Assembly: GCA_964608315.1 (NCBI GenBank)
Contig: CAZSNF010000014.1
Coordinates: forward strand, 1-64,000
Direction: 5' to 3'
From: VXPQ01 sp964608315
GTDB taxonomy: Bacteria > Bacteroidota > Rhodothermia > Rhodothermales > VXPQ01
DNA: 64,000 nt
The translations under genes and the position numbers were made by a program. The notes beneath the pieces were generated by a model. The model was given only the letters and a program-made list of their open reading frames with translations, was not told where the DNA came from and searched no databases. Each line of letters starts with the position of its first letter. The stretch's first letter is position 1. Of the stretch, positions 1-8,855 are shown one piece after another.

Positions 1-1349
1 GCCGTCAACGTGAAACTCGCCGACGTACCCTCCGTAACCGGAGACGCGCCCGCCGCGATCGTAATTTGAGGCTCGGCGGGAACATCGTCGTCCAGCACCT
101 GCACGGACGCAGAGGACGAGCCGCTCATCACCGCGTAGCCCGCGCCCAGCGCGGGGTCGGGGGCGGAGCTTTCCAACGTCACCGTCACCCGGCCGTTCGG
201 CTCGTCCGTCGTGTCCGCCACCGTCGCCACCGTGATGTCGCGTATGTGTGCGTTGGTGCCGGTGACGAGCATCTGCACCGTCCGCGCGCCCTCGTCCGAC
301 AACGCCACGAAATCCGAACCCGGAGCGTCCGACACGCTCAGGTTCACCGTCAGCGCCTCGCCCCTGAAGGGGAGGTTTCTGCTTATGCGGAACTGCGCTG
401 CCGTCCCCTCCGTCACCGACGCCGACCCGAGAACCTCGATCTTCAACTTGTCGTCATTGTCGACAAGGAGAATCTCCGGATCGCTTTCGACGGAATCGTA
501 GATCATCACGCCCCCGTCCGGGGCCGTCGCCGAACCGAGGCTCACCGTCAGCGTATCATGGTCCGCGTCCGCGTCCTCCAGCGCCCTCAGCGTCACTCGG
601 AATGGGCCGTTGACCCCGCTATCCTCGCCTTCGACGATCAACGTGCCGGCGTCCAATTCCGCGCCCGTGAGCCCGCTATCCATGCCGCTCTTTCGAAGCG
701 CCAACGAGAAGTCCGTGTCCAGAACGCCGCCGCTGAACACTAAGGGAACGGTCAGGGTGTCGGCGGCGTACAGCGTACGCCGCGGGCCAATCTCAATGGT
801 GGCGAATGGAGCGAAGTTATTGCCTTCGTTCTCCAGGTCGACAGTTGAAAAGGCGACGCCCTCGTCCACCCTATCGTCTGTAATGTCGACGTCTACAATC
901 ATCGGGTCGTCGTCCAGCACCTGCACGGAAGCGGAATTCGCGCTCCCCACCGTGTAGCCGTCGCCGTTTTTGACCGTCACCTCCACTGGACCGCTTTCCT
1001 CGTCTTTCGAGTCCGGCTCCGTCGGTACGCTGTACGTCGCCGTCGACGCATTCGCGGAAATCGTCACCGTCTTGCTTCCCCTATCGATCAAATTCAACAA
1101 GCTATCGAAATAGTCCTCCACCGTCAGTTTCACCGGCAGATCCGCCGTCGGAGCCGGAGTCGCCGTCACCGTGAACGTCGCCGCCGTCCCCTCCGTAACC
1201 GTCGGGCCCGCAGCGATCGTGACCACCGGCGTCATCTGCGCCCCGACCGGCCGCGGGAAGGCTGCAAGCAGCGGCAGGCAAAGCAGGGCCGCGGCCAGGC
1301 GCAGGACGGCTACGCGCGTGTGTGTGGGGGGGGGGGGGGGGGCACGCAT
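1..1349 (-). CDS. Calx-beta-like repeat surface protein, 5' part (runs off window)
   Basis: Exported repeat protein, probably cell-surface or secreted. Translating the minus strand from the ATG at 1347-1349 gives an open frame of about 449 codons to the window edge. It starts MRAPPPPPTHTR, followed by a hydrophobic signal core and AFPRPVGAQ as a likely signal-peptidase site. The rest is beta-rich repeats with the signature VTEGT(A/S)A at the start of successive modules, each ending in LDDD or VDNDD, as in Calx-beta domains. It resembles the T9SS-sorted protein at 60.5 kb, so a type IX sorting tail beyond the window is plausible but unseen. The ATG is preceded by AAGGCGAGAG. The signal-peptide codons contain a run of 17 C, which makes the frame slippage-prone. 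Adhesion is a guess; no ligand can be named. Confidence 0.8.
   Translation of the reverse strand, partial: MRAPPPPPTHTRVAVLRLAAALLCLPLLAAFPRPVGAQMTPVVTIAAGPTVTEGTAATFTVTATPAPTADLPVKLTVEDYFDSLLNLIDRGSKTVTISANASTATYSVPTEPDSKDEESGPVEVTVKNGDGYTVGSANSASVQVLDDDPMIVDVDITDDRVDEGVAFSTVDLENEGNNFAPFATIEIGPRRTLYAADTLTVPLVFSGGVLDTDFSLALRKSGMDSGLTGAELDAGTLIVEGEDSGVNGPFRVTLRALEDADADHDTLTVSLGSATAPDGGVMIYDSVESDPEILLVDNDDKLKIEVLGSASVTEGTAAQFRISRNLPFRGEALTVNLSVSDAPGSDFVALSDEGARTVQMLVTGTNAHIRDITVATVADTTDEPNGRVTVTLESSAPDPALGAGYAVMSGSSSASVQVLDDDVPAEPQITIAAGASPVTEGTSASFTLT
1326..1342. repeat. 17-base poly-G/C tract in the signal-peptide codons
   Basis: Seventeen consecutive G on the plus strand (C on the coding strand) directly follow codon 2 and the G of codon 3, and encode consecutive prolines. 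A CA-repeat stretch lies immediately next to it. With 17 bases the ATG is in frame with the signal peptide and the Calx-beta repeats. Loss or gain of bases not in multiples of three would abolish translation. This is the usual architecture of a contingency (phase-variable) locus. Confidence 0.85.
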
Positions 1350-1646
1350 ATTATTTCTCTCGCCTTGTTCGTCGTCAAGCCGCCGACCGGCGCCTGACCT
1401 TGTCGTATGCTGGCGCATTCAACCATAGCGATATATATCTTGCTTGCCGCTGTTGCTTGTCGCACCGTACGCCGCCGCCGTTCGCGCGAAAACGCCTCGG
1501 GCCTGACTGCGCGCCCTCCATGCTCCATGGCCCTGTCGCGCCGCCCGAAGCGAAATCCGATAACGCTTCCGAAGGTGAATATACCCGCCAGCGACCACTG
1601 GCGCAACAGGTTCCCGAAAAAACATCGGGATTGACGGCGCCGGACG
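1350..1646. other. Intergenic region upstream of the surface-protein gene
   Basis: About 300 bases between two minus-strand genes. It must hold the promoter of the surface protein, but I see no convincing Bacteroidota-type promoter, repeat or RNA. Short ORFs on both strands here look like chance frames. Confidence 0.5.
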
Positions 1647-2660
1647 CTACAAATCGAGCGCGTCCAGCAGGGCGGCGTCCGCAGGGTCGAGCGTACCCGC
1701 CTCCCGCTGCGCCCTCAGCTTCGACGCGAAAAGGGTGCCGTACAGGCCCAGCACCGTGTCTGCGCGGCGGCGATGTTCGTCAAGCCGGCGCGTAACCTCC
1801 GCATCCCGGAGTCCGTCCGGGACATACGCATGCCGAGGGCCGTGCGGTCCAGGCGGAGCCAGGGCCGGAAAACTCTTCTCCGGCTCGAACGTCTTGTTCC
1901 CGAAATGGCATCCCGTGCATTGCACGGGCGATTTCAGGGCGCGCGGCGGCGTGGACGTTTCCGGGGCCAGCGCGCCCTCCCGATCATATACGAAAAAATC
2001 CCAGAATCCATCCGGGCGCTTGCGCATCACGGTGGTTTCGGCCAGCGCATCGTTCAGGTAATGCCTGCCCACAATGACGGTCCCGTCCGGATATCGTATG
2101 CGTCCGTCTGTGTCCGCCGCCCGGCGGAGCGCAGCCCGCACCGCTTCTTCCCGCACGTAAATACGGCGCTCGGCGGTCGTCATCACCCCGTGCACGACCA
2201 CCTCCATCCAGGTGGAATCCGGCGCAAAGGCCGTACGCTCGACGAACGCCGCAAGGGAAGGCGGAATGGCCCGCGCCCGGTTGTACGAATGGTCGATGAA
2301 CGCCTCCATCTCCTCCCACTCGATGCGCCCGTTGCGATTCGCGTCCCGGAGGCGCCCGGAAAGCGCCGGGCGGTGCTGCGCGAAAACGTCGCGATCCAGA
2401 TAAAAACGCCCGCCTTGCTCCCGAACCAGGCCCGCCTCGAAGGGGTCCGCGGCGCGCGGGGTAACGTATCCCCCGAAATAATACTGCAAAAAGCGGCGCG
2501 GCTCCGATTGATCCAGAGACAAGCGCACGAAAGAATCGGGCAGGCCCGACTCGTCCGGGCCGCCGCACCCGAAAAGCAGGGCGGACAGGAGCAGTCCCGA
2601 AATCCCCCCCGGAAAAAGCGTTTTTACGCAGTTTTGCCCGCTATGCTCGCGATTGATCAT
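1647..2660 (-). CDS. Haem-binding lipoprotein with EF-hand loop
   Basis: A 337-aa predicted lipoprotein: the N-terminal hydrophobic segment ends in LLFGCG, a lipobox. At about residues 107-118 there is a twelve-residue loop DANRNGRIEWEE, a good EF-hand calcium-binding loop. One c-type haem motif, CTGCH, lies in the C-terminal half, near 250. It probably acts in periplasmic or outer-membrane electron transfer. It follows the multihaem cytochrome gene in the same direction, with the stop of that gene and the start of this one linked by a triplicated 22-bp junction, so the two are probably one transcript. The EF-hand plus single haem looks like a di-haem peroxidase relative, but the length and single CxxCH do not fit that family well. 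The exact role is unknown. Confidence 0.75.
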   Translation of the reverse strand: MINREHSGQNCVKTLFPGGISGLLLSALLFGCGGPDESGLPDSFVRLSLDQSEPRRFLQYYFGGYVTPRAADPFEAGLVREQGGRFYLDRDVFAQHRPALSGRLRDANRNGRIEWEEMEAFIDHSYNRARAIPPSLAAFVERTAFAPDSTWMEVVVHGVMTTAERRIYVREEAVRAALRRAADTDGRIRYPDGTVIVGRHYLNDALAETTVMRKRPDGFWDFFVYDREGALAPETSTPPRALKSPVQCTGCHFGNKTFEPEKSFPALAPPGPHGPRHAYVPDGLRDAEVTRRLDEHRRRADTVLGLYGTLFASKLRAQREAGTLDPADAALLDALDL

Positions 2661-2711
2661 ATATTTACTGATTATAAATCATATACTTATTGACGATTGA
2701 ACATATATTTA
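2646..2711 (-). repeat. Triplicated 22-bp stop-to-start gene junction
   Basis: Three adjacent 22-bp units on the minus strand, at 2711-2690, 2689-2668 and 2667-2646. Each begins TAA(A/G)TATATG and continues with codons resembling the first codons of the downstream gene. The first TAA is the stop of the multihaem cytochrome and the last ATG is the start of the haem lipoprotein. The two upstream ATGs each open a five-codon frame (MFNRQ and MIYNQ) that ends at the TAA of the next unit. Confidence 0.85.
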
Positions 2712-4874
2712 TTGACCCTCCCTGGGAATACCCGACCCCTGGCGCTGTTCGGCCTCCGATCCTTCCCCGGACGCATCGCCGTCCGAAGGAGCCGCGAGAA
2801 AGTGGTCCAGCAACGCCCGGGCGTGGAGATCGTCCGGATGGCTTCGAAGCAATGCGCGCAAGGCGCCTGTGGCCTCGTCCCGGCGCCCCAGCTCCCCGTA
2901 AGCGATGGCCAGATTGCCCAGCGCAGGGGCGGAATCCGCCTGCTTCCCGACAGCCCGCTCCAGAAACCGTACGGCCCCCTCCCAGTCCTGCGCCTGCATG
3001 CGAAGCGCGGCGGCGTTGATCAGCGCCTGCACAAGATCGGGGTCCAGGGCAAGCGCCCGGTCGAAAAGCGGCCTCGCTTCCTCGAATCGTCCCGTTTCCA
3101 GATACAAAAAACCCAGGTCGTTCCAGGACCCCGGATGATGCGTCGGGTCTTCAGCCAGGCCCGACAGCCATGCGGCTTCGGCCTCTGCAAGGCGCGCCGC
3201 GGCGTACAACGCTTCGGCGAGTTTCAGGTGGGCCTCGGCGAACGCCGGCTGCATTTCCGCGGCGCTGCGCAACGCAGCCGCCGCATCTCCCGGACGGTCG
3301 GCCCGCAACAGGGCCACTCCCAGCCAGTACCGGATGAAAACGTCTTCCGTATACGCCGAGGCGGCCTCCGACAATATGGTGGCCGCCTCGTCCGCCCGGC
3401 CCTGTTCCAGCAAGGCGCGCCCCAATGCAAGGCGGGCCGCAGAATGATCCGCCCCGGCCCGAAAACCTGCTTCCGCCCGGACGACCACCGAGTCGAGATA
3501 CGCAGGCAAGGCGTGAATCTCGTCGTAGAACGCAAAATAGGCCGCCGCCTCTTCCAGCAATCCGAGGCCCGCCTCGCTCGCATTGCCCGCATCGGGCGGC
3601 GCCGTCGCCCGCACAAGCCGGAACGGGTCCGGACGCACGAAAACGCGCTCGATATCCTCCGGGGCCACCGCAGGCGGCAGTTCGCGGCGAATCCAGTGAT
3701 CCGTAAACGTTACATGGGGAATATCGCTGGCGCCGCTGGACCGAAGATGGCACGCAACGCAATCTCCGGTCATGGCCTCCGCCGCCGCATGCGCGCTGTC
3801 CCGTCCGCAAACCGCGCCCGGCTCTTCTGCCTCGCCCGCGCCATGACACCCTGCGCAGACCGCGTTGAAATGGTCGTTGCCGAGGTCGGCCACCGGAACG
3901 TGCGGATCGTGGCACGTCGTACAGGTCATGTCGCTTTCCCGGAAACAGGCGCTTTTCTCCAGGCGAAGCGCATGGCTTGCAATCCCGAAACGCTCCGGGT
4001 CGCTCGCCTGTTCGGCGGTAACGAATATGCTGCGATGCGCCTCAAGCGGATCGCCCGGACGATAGGTGGAAGGCGTTTCCCCGGGCCGGAACACGGTCGT
4101 GCCCGAAAGATGGCACTGGCGACACACGGAGAGTTGATCGTCCCTGGCGAGACGGGCCGGATGGACAATGGAGGAATCCGGCGCGCCGGTCGCCGGTCCC
4201 AGGCCCGCCAGCCGCAAATCGACATGCGCGCCGCCCGGCCCATGGCAGCGTTCGCACGTAATGCCGTCGGCTACGTCCCGGTAATGGTCGAACGTGAAGC
4301 GGCTATGTTCGGAAAATCCATTGTGGCACGCCATGCACTCCGCCACGACGGGCCGGCTGAAACGCAGGTTTTCCTGATCGTAGGAAGGGCTCAGGTCCCA
4401 GCGGCTCCGCTGCACATACCAGGTAAGCGGCATCTCCGTCATATGCCCGTTGACCGCCGCCAGATACGAGCGCGTGTGGTTCCCGGAACCAATGACCCAC
4501 TCGACGGGATGCACCCGCTCGTATATGGTTGCTCCCGATGCGTCCAGGCGATATTCGCGCTGAAAAAGCGTGTCTGCGCGGACAAAGGCCTCGTAGTAAA
4601 AATCGGTCCCTTCGTGGCGCGTCGGCGGCGCAGGCAACGTCTCCGGGGCGGACGCAGCGTCGAAACGGGACATGGAGCGGCCCATCCCGGTCCGATGATA
4701 CGACAAGTAATAGTCCTCGTGGCAGGATGCGCAGGCTTCGTCTCCGACATATGCGGTTTCCGGCGCCTCCGGGGACAGGGCGTCGTTCCGGGACGGCTCC
4801 TCCCCTGAGGCGCATCCCGCCAGCGACGCAAGCAGGATCAGGACGACGGATGGCCGGATGGGCGGCCCGCGCAT
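2709..4874 (-). CDS. Seven-haem c-type cytochrome fused to TPR repeats (lipoprotein)
   Basis: A 721-aa predicted lipoprotein (LASLAGC at residues 15-21). Its first half carries seven CxxCH haem motifs: CASCH, CMACH, CERCH, CRQCH, CTTCH, CAGCH and CVACH, near residues 48, 180, 207, 251, 318, 340 and 372. The second half, from about 430, is a run of tetratricopeptide repeats. The head resembles the multihaem cytochrome c554/NrfA-like group that often precedes TPRs in Bacteroidota and Planctomycetes. A role in periplasmic electron transfer, with the TPRs as a docking platform, is inferred. It is followed within 50 bases by the haem lipoprotein gene. The start is fixed by the lipoprotein signal; no upstream alternative gives a better one. 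Confidence 0.85.
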   Translation of the reverse strand: MRGPPIRPSVVLILLASLAGCASGEEPSRNDALSPEAPETAYVGDEACASCHEDYYLSYHRTGMGRSMSRFDAASAPETLPAPPTRHEGTDFYYEAFVRADTLFQREYRLDASGATIYERVHPVEWVIGSGNHTRSYLAAVNGHMTEMPLTWYVQRSRWDLSPSYDQENLRFSRPVVAECMACHNGFSEHSRFTFDHYRDVADGITCERCHGPGGAHVDLRLAGLGPATGAPDSSIVHPARLARDDQLSVCRQCHLSGTTVFRPGETPSTYRPGDPLEAHRSIFVTAEQASDPERFGIASHALRLEKSACFRESDMTCTTCHDPHVPVADLGNDHFNAVCAGCHGAGEAEEPGAVCGRDSAHAAAEAMTGDCVACHLRSSGASDIPHVTFTDHWIRRELPPAVAPEDIERVFVRPDPFRLVRATAPPDAGNASEAGLGLLEEAAAYFAFYDEIHALPAYLDSVVVRAEAGFRAGADHSAARLALGRALLEQGRADEAATILSEAASAYTEDVFIRYWLGVALLRADRPGDAAAALRSAAEMQPAFAEAHLKLAEALYAAARLAEAEAAWLSGLAEDPTHHPGSWNDLGFLYLETGRFEEARPLFDRALALDPDLVQALINAAALRMQAQDWEGAVRFLERAVGKQADSAPALGNLAIAYGELGRRDEATGALRALLRSHPDDLHARALLDHFLAAPSDGDASGEGSEAEQRQGSGIPREGQ

Positions 4875-4884
4875 GCTCTTCTCG

Positions 4885-5214
4885 CTATCTTCTCGACGTG
4901 AGCGCTCCCAGGATCACGCCGACCAGAAAGGAAACCAGCAACGCGCCGCCGGGGTGCTTTTTGGCGTATTCGCGAGCCGAACCAGTCGCTTCTCCAGCGG
5001 CTTCCGAAACACGGGAGGCCGCGCGAAGAACCTGTTCGCAGGCTTCCGCCATCATGTTTTCCGCATCCTCGAGAAAATCCCTTTCTCCTTTCGGCGGCGC
5101 AGATTCGGCGACGGAATCCCGGGGCGACCCGTTGGGCGCGCTGGACGTACGGGCCGCATCGTCAGGCGAAGCCGCGGCGTCCGGATTGCTTTTAGACGAT
5201 TTTTGAGCAGGCAT
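4885..5214 (-). CDS. Small YqjD/ElaB-like (DUF883-type) membrane-anchored protein
   Basis: A 109-aa protein starting MPAQKSSKSN. A low-complexity, Ser/Ala/Pro-rich N-terminus is followed by an amphipathic helix (about residues 50-80). The end is KKHPGGALLVSFLVGVILGA, a single C-terminal membrane helix with the GALTSRR tail seen in the YqjD/ElaB family. Those proteins anchor at the inner membrane and, in Escherichia coli, associate with ribosomes in stationary phase; here that role is only by analogy. A longer frame with an earlier ATG exists, but its extra residues are Cys/His-rich and come from the tandem 12-bp repeat region, so the internal ATG is preferred. It starts the minus-strand run that continues into the cytochrome gene 10 bases downstream. 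Confidence 0.65.
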   Translation of the reverse strand: MPAQKSSKSNPDAAASPDDAARTSSAPNGSPRDSVAESAPPKGERDFLEDAENMMAEACEQVLRAASRVSEAAGEATGSAREYAKKHPGGALLVSFLVGVILGALTSRR

Positions 5215-5240
5215 GGCGCAAGGCGGGGTTGTTTGTTCGG

Positions 5241-5288
5241 TGCATGGGCGAATGCATGGAGCAATGCACAACGCAATGCATATGCAAT
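5241..5288. repeat. Four tandem 12-bp repeats, consensus TGCAtggnGCAA
   Basis: Units TGCATGGGCGAA, TGCATGGAGCAA, TGCACAACGCAA and TGCATATGCAAT lie head to tail with TGCA at 5241, 5253, 5265 and 5277. A further TGCA occurs at 5301. The array lies 27-75 bases upstream of the YqjD-like start codon, so it could be an operator array. The rest of 5289-5547 shows no gene or RNA that I can support. Confidence 0.7.
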
Positions 5289-5547
5289 ACTATAGCGCGA
5301 TGCATTCCCGATGCGTTTCCGGGATTATGCGTTCCCGTCAGCGTTACACGCGCCAAAAGCGTTTTTTTTCCACAGGCGGGCGAATATTCTCCAAAAAGCA
5401 CGGCCCCGCTGCAACATATTCGACGGTTGCGGGGTACGGTTGGCAACGTTTTCTGTGTTTTTTCTGATCCTGCGCCGGTCCCCCTCGCGCGGCGCAAAAG
5501 CGACAGATCGGCGATATGGCGCCAGGATATACCAGGGATACATCATC

Positions 5548-5801
5548 GGAACCTCTGATTAATTCTGCTTCGATCAGCGCTTCGCGTTCGTGGGTACAGA
5601 ACATTGCAATGGCATCGTTGAAATCAGCGGTAAACGCTGCGGATGCAGGGCATGGCGTACGCGAAGCGCCCTTCGGGAGACCGCGAGGGACGCGCTGGCC
5701 GCGTCATTCCTCATTATGCGGGGCCTGCCGCATTGCTTCGTCATTCCTTGCCAGCGCGTCCCTCGCAGCCTCTGAACTTTGCAGGATTAATCAGAGGTTC
5801 C
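5548..5801 (+). mobile_element. MITE-like element, full copy A (254 bp)
   Basis: The ends are inverted repeats: GGAACCTCTGATTAAT at the left and its reverse complement at the right. The flanking 4 bp are identical (CATC at 5544-5547 and at 5802-5805), a target-site duplication. The interior has no credible gene but contains an imperfect hairpin (ATGCGG...CCGCAT). Two other copies in the window have exactly the same length. It sits just upstream of the TPR gene and artificially extends that gene's frame. Confidence 0.85.
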
Positions 5802-5821
5802 CATCATATAGCGCCAACCAT

Positions 5822-8800
5822 ATGCGGTATCTCCCGGCGCTTCTCGCCGCGGCGCTCTTTTTGTCATGCATCGCGCCTCTGGACGAGGCGGCGGCGCAGG
5901 ATACGCCCGGATCGACCCCGGATCGGGCGGCGCGCGCTTTCGTCGAGGCGCGGGGCCTGTACGCAGCGCATCTGTACCGCGAAGCCATCGAGGCCTTCGC
6001 CGACTTCCGGCGGGATCGTCCCGACCATCTCCATGCGATCGACGCGCTGTACTACGAAGCCGAAGCGCACCTGGGCCTTGGACTCCGCAGGGAGGCCATC
6101 GCGCGCTTCGAACAGCTGGAAGCCGAGCAGCCCGGACATCCGCTGGCGTCGAAATCCCGCCTCGCGCTCGGCAATTTTTTCTATCTGAACGAAGAATACG
6201 ACGAGGCGCTGCGCGTATTTTCGAACCTGCTTGCGGACGAACCCGAAGAGGATATTGCGGCGAGAACCCTGTACCGCATGGGCGCGTCGGCGCAACATCT
6301 GAACCGGCCGGAGGAAGCCCTCGGATATTTCCAGCGAGCCGCCGAGGAATACCGAAACGCCGAGTACGCTCCCGTCGCCCTGTACGCAAGCGGATATGCG
6401 CTGATCGGGCTGGAACGATACGAGGAGGCCGCCGAAGCGCTCGAACTGCTCGCCGCGCGCTATCCGGAATCGCCCCATGCGCGCAATATCGGGCTGGCGC
6501 TGACCGAAGTGTACTATGAACTCGACGATTACGACCGGGCGCTGGACGAAATCGAAAAGCGCATCGGGGGACTGGACGAGGCGGGACGGGAACGGGCGCT
6601 TTTCCTGCAGGCGGAATCCCTCAATCAGTTGAGGAACAGCGAGCAGGCCATCGTACAGTACCGGCGCTTCCTCGAACGCTATCCCGAAAGCGCTTACCGG
6701 CGGCGGGCCATTTATGGTCTGGGATGGAATTATTATTTCGAGGGCGTGCATCAGTGGGCCGCCGAAAGATTCGCCGAGGTCCGGGAGGGACAAGACGACG
6801 ACCTGAGCGCCCGCGCCGCCTACTACGAAGCAATCAATCAGGACCTGGCGCTGGAACCCCTGGCGGCCATTGCGCTCCTTGAAGATTTTTTGGCGAACTG
6901 GCCGGAGCACGACCTGGCGGACCATGCTCATTTCGAGCTGGCGGTCCTGTATTACCGGCAGCATCGCTGGGACGACGCCTGGCGGGTTTTCGGCGCGATG
7001 CAGGAAACCTGGCCGGAACACGACCTCGCTGGCGAAACGGCGTACTACCGGGCCAATACGGCCATTGCGCTGGGCAATTTCGAGGAAGCGTTCCGGCATT
7101 TCGACCAGGCCGTCGACGCCGGAACCGCTTCCGAACGCCTGCGGGAAGAAGTCCGCTTTCAGCGCGCCTGGCTGTCGTACCGGAGCGCATCGTATCGGGA
7201 AGCCGCGCCCGGATTCCTGGAGATTCATGATCGCTCGCCGCGCTCGGACCGCGGACAGGAAGCCTTGTTCTGGGCCGCCGAGAGCGTCTATCAACTGGAT
7301 AATCTCAACCGGGCGGAAGAACTCTTCCTGCAATATATCGAGGAGGCGCCGGACGGGAAACATCAGACCGCGGCCTGGTATGCGCTCGGCTGGACGCATT
7401 TCCGCCGAAGCCGGTACGAGGACGCCGCCTACGCCTTCCAGACGTTTCTGGATCGACGCCGCGCCTCCGACGACGAAGAAGGATTTGTTTCTTATCGCAA
7501 CGATGCCCTTCTGCGCCTTGCAGATAGCTACTATGCCCTGAAGCAGTATGTGAATGCCATCCGAACGTACCGCCTCGTAGGCGACCAGGGCGGCGACTAC
7601 GCGCAATACCAGATTGCGCAAGCCTTCGACCATGCAGGAGAAGCCTACGAGGCCGTCAGCGCCTTCCGGGAACTGCTGGAATTCCATCCGGGCAGCGAAT
7701 GGGTGCAGGAAGCCCGCTACAGCATGGGACACATTTTCTTCAGGAATCAGGATTACGACCAGGCGATTGCGGAATACGCCGCCCTGCTCAGGAACTGGCC
7801 CCGGGATCCGCTGGCGGCGAAAGCCCAGTACGGCGTCGGGGACGCCCTGTTCAACGCAGGGCGCACGGACGAAGCCGTGGCCGCCTATCGGGTCGTGCTC
7901 GAAGAATACGCCGGCAGCGCCTATGTATCCGATGCGGCGGCGGGCGTCCAGATCGCCCTGCTTTCGACGGGAGACGCCGAGGCGGCCGCCGCATTTTTCG
8001 ACGAATTCGCCGAACAGCATCCGGATTCGCCGATCCTGGAAGAACTCCGGTTCCGCCGCGCCGAAACCGACCTCCAGAGCGGGCGAACGGACGAAGCGCT
8101 CGCCGGACTGCTCGACTTCCTTGAGCAAGGCCAGAACGAATACCTGCGCTCCGAAGCCCATTATTACCTCGGAACGATTCTGGAAGAACGGGAAGAACCC
8201 GAGGAAGCCATCCCGCATTTCGCGCGAATTATCGAGGAATACGCGGGCAGCGAACGCTTCCCGGACGCCGCCGCGCGGCTGGGCCGCCTGTATCTGCAAT
8301 CGGAACGCCCGCTGGAGGCCCTCGACATGTTCCGCTTGCTCGAATCCGACAGCGGCGAAAATCCGCGTCGCATCGCGGAAGCCCGGTACGGCCAGGGCAT
8401 GGCCCTTTTGCGACTGAACCGGACGGAAGAAGCGGAGCAACTGCTCCGGGACGCCGTCGATGCGGCGCCGGACGCCGCGGAAACGCATCCGGCCTACCTG
8501 GGCCTTGCCCGCGTATATCAGGAAGCCGGGCGGCGCGAGGAGGCCGAACCGCTGTACCGGCATGTGGCGCGCAGCAGTCGGGACGAGGCGGGCGCGGAAG
8601 CCCTGTATCGTTTGGGCGTACTGTTCCGGGAAACCGGGCAGGCCGAAGAAGCTCTTGAGGAGCTGGGCCGGCTCCCCGTGCTGTTTCCGGGATTCAGCGA
8701 CTGGGTCGCCCGGGGCTACCTGGAACAGGCCCGCGCTTTTCAGGCCCTCGGCGCCGCCGGGGAAGCCGCCGCGCTATACGATCTCGTGATCGCCGAATTC

Positions 8801-8851
8801 GGAGAAACGCCGTTCGCAGAAATGGCCGAACGAGAAAAAGAATTACTCTGA
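5822..8851 (+). CDS. Large exported tetratricopeptide-repeat protein
   Basis: 1009 aa. The start chosen is MRYLPALLAAALFL, a signal peptide ending near DEAAAQ. An in-frame extension upstream comes only from the MITE and has no signal. After the signal the whole protein is back-to-back TPR units with many (Y/F)xxA(L/I)xx(F/Y) helices, like the CpoB/YbgF and BamD-type TPRs common in Bacteroidota. A periplasmic scaffold associated with the outer-membrane protein and ExbB/ExbD system downstream is inferred from gene order. It is followed after only four bases by the barrel gene. No enzymatic motif is present. Confidence 0.85.
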   Translation: MRYLPALLAAALFLSCIAPLDEAAAQDTPGSTPDRAARAFVEARGLYAAHLYREAIEAFADFRRDRPDHLHAIDALYYEAEAHLGLGLRREAIARFEQLEAEQPGHPLASKSRLALGNFFYLNEEYDEALRVFSNLLADEPEEDIAARTLYRMGASAQHLNRPEEALGYFQRAAEEYRNAEYAPVALYASGYALIGLERYEEAAEALELLAARYPESPHARNIGLALTEVYYELDDYDRALDEIEKRIGGLDEAGRERALFLQAESLNQLRNSEQAIVQYRRFLERYPESAYRRRAIYGLGWNYYFEGVHQWAAERFAEVREGQDDDLSARAAYYEAINQDLALEPLAAIALLEDFLANWPEHDLADHAHFELAVLYYRQHRWDDAWRVFGAMQETWPEHDLAGETAYYRANTAIALGNFEEAFRHFDQAVDAGTASERLREEVRFQRAWLSYRSASYREAAPGFLEIHDRSPRSDRGQEALFWAAESVYQLDNLNRAEELFLQYIEEAPDGKHQTAAWYALGWTHFRRSRYEDAAYAFQTFLDRRRASDDEEGFVSYRNDALLRLADSYYALKQYVNAIRTYRLVGDQGGDYAQYQIAQAFDHAGEAYEAVSAFRELLEFHPGSEWVQEARYSMGHIFFRNQDYDQAIAEYAALLRNWPRDPLAAKAQYGVGDALFNAGRTDEAVAAYRVVLEEYAGSAYVSDAAAGVQIALLSTGDAEAAAAFFDEFAEQHPDSPILEELRFRRAETDLQSGRTDEALAGLLDFLEQGQNEYLRSEAHYYLGTILEEREEPEEAIPHFARIIEEYAGSERFPDAAARLGRLYLQSERPLEALDMFRLLESDSGENPRRIAEARYGQGMALLRLNRTEEAEQLLRDAVDAAPDAAETHPAYLGLARVYQEAGRREEAEPLYRHVARSSRDEAGAEALYRLGVLFRETGQAEEALEELGRLPVLFPGFSDWVARGYLEQARAFQALGAAGEAAALYDLVIAEFGETPFAEMAEREKELL

Positions 8852-8855
8852 TTTT

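Noticed and set aside
2697..4808. 703-aa plus-strand ORF opposite the multihaem cytochrome
   Set aside because: Antisense shadow in GC-rich DNA: Arg/Gly-rich, no family motif. The minus strand has seven haem motifs and a lipobox.
5360..5368. Run of eight T near 5.36 kb as a second slippage tract
   Set aside because: It lies in non-coding sequence and is too short to be convincing for phase variation; no hairpin in front for a terminator.
5516..5821. N-terminal extension of the TPR protein by 102 residues
   Set aside because: The extension is mostly the MITE and precedes a normal signal peptide at MRYLPALL; no ribosome-binding site upstream.
5864..8563. 899-aa minus-strand ORF opposite the TPR gene
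   Set aside because: Antisense of a repeat protein with regular codons; no recognisable domain, while the plus strand has a signal peptide and TPRs.
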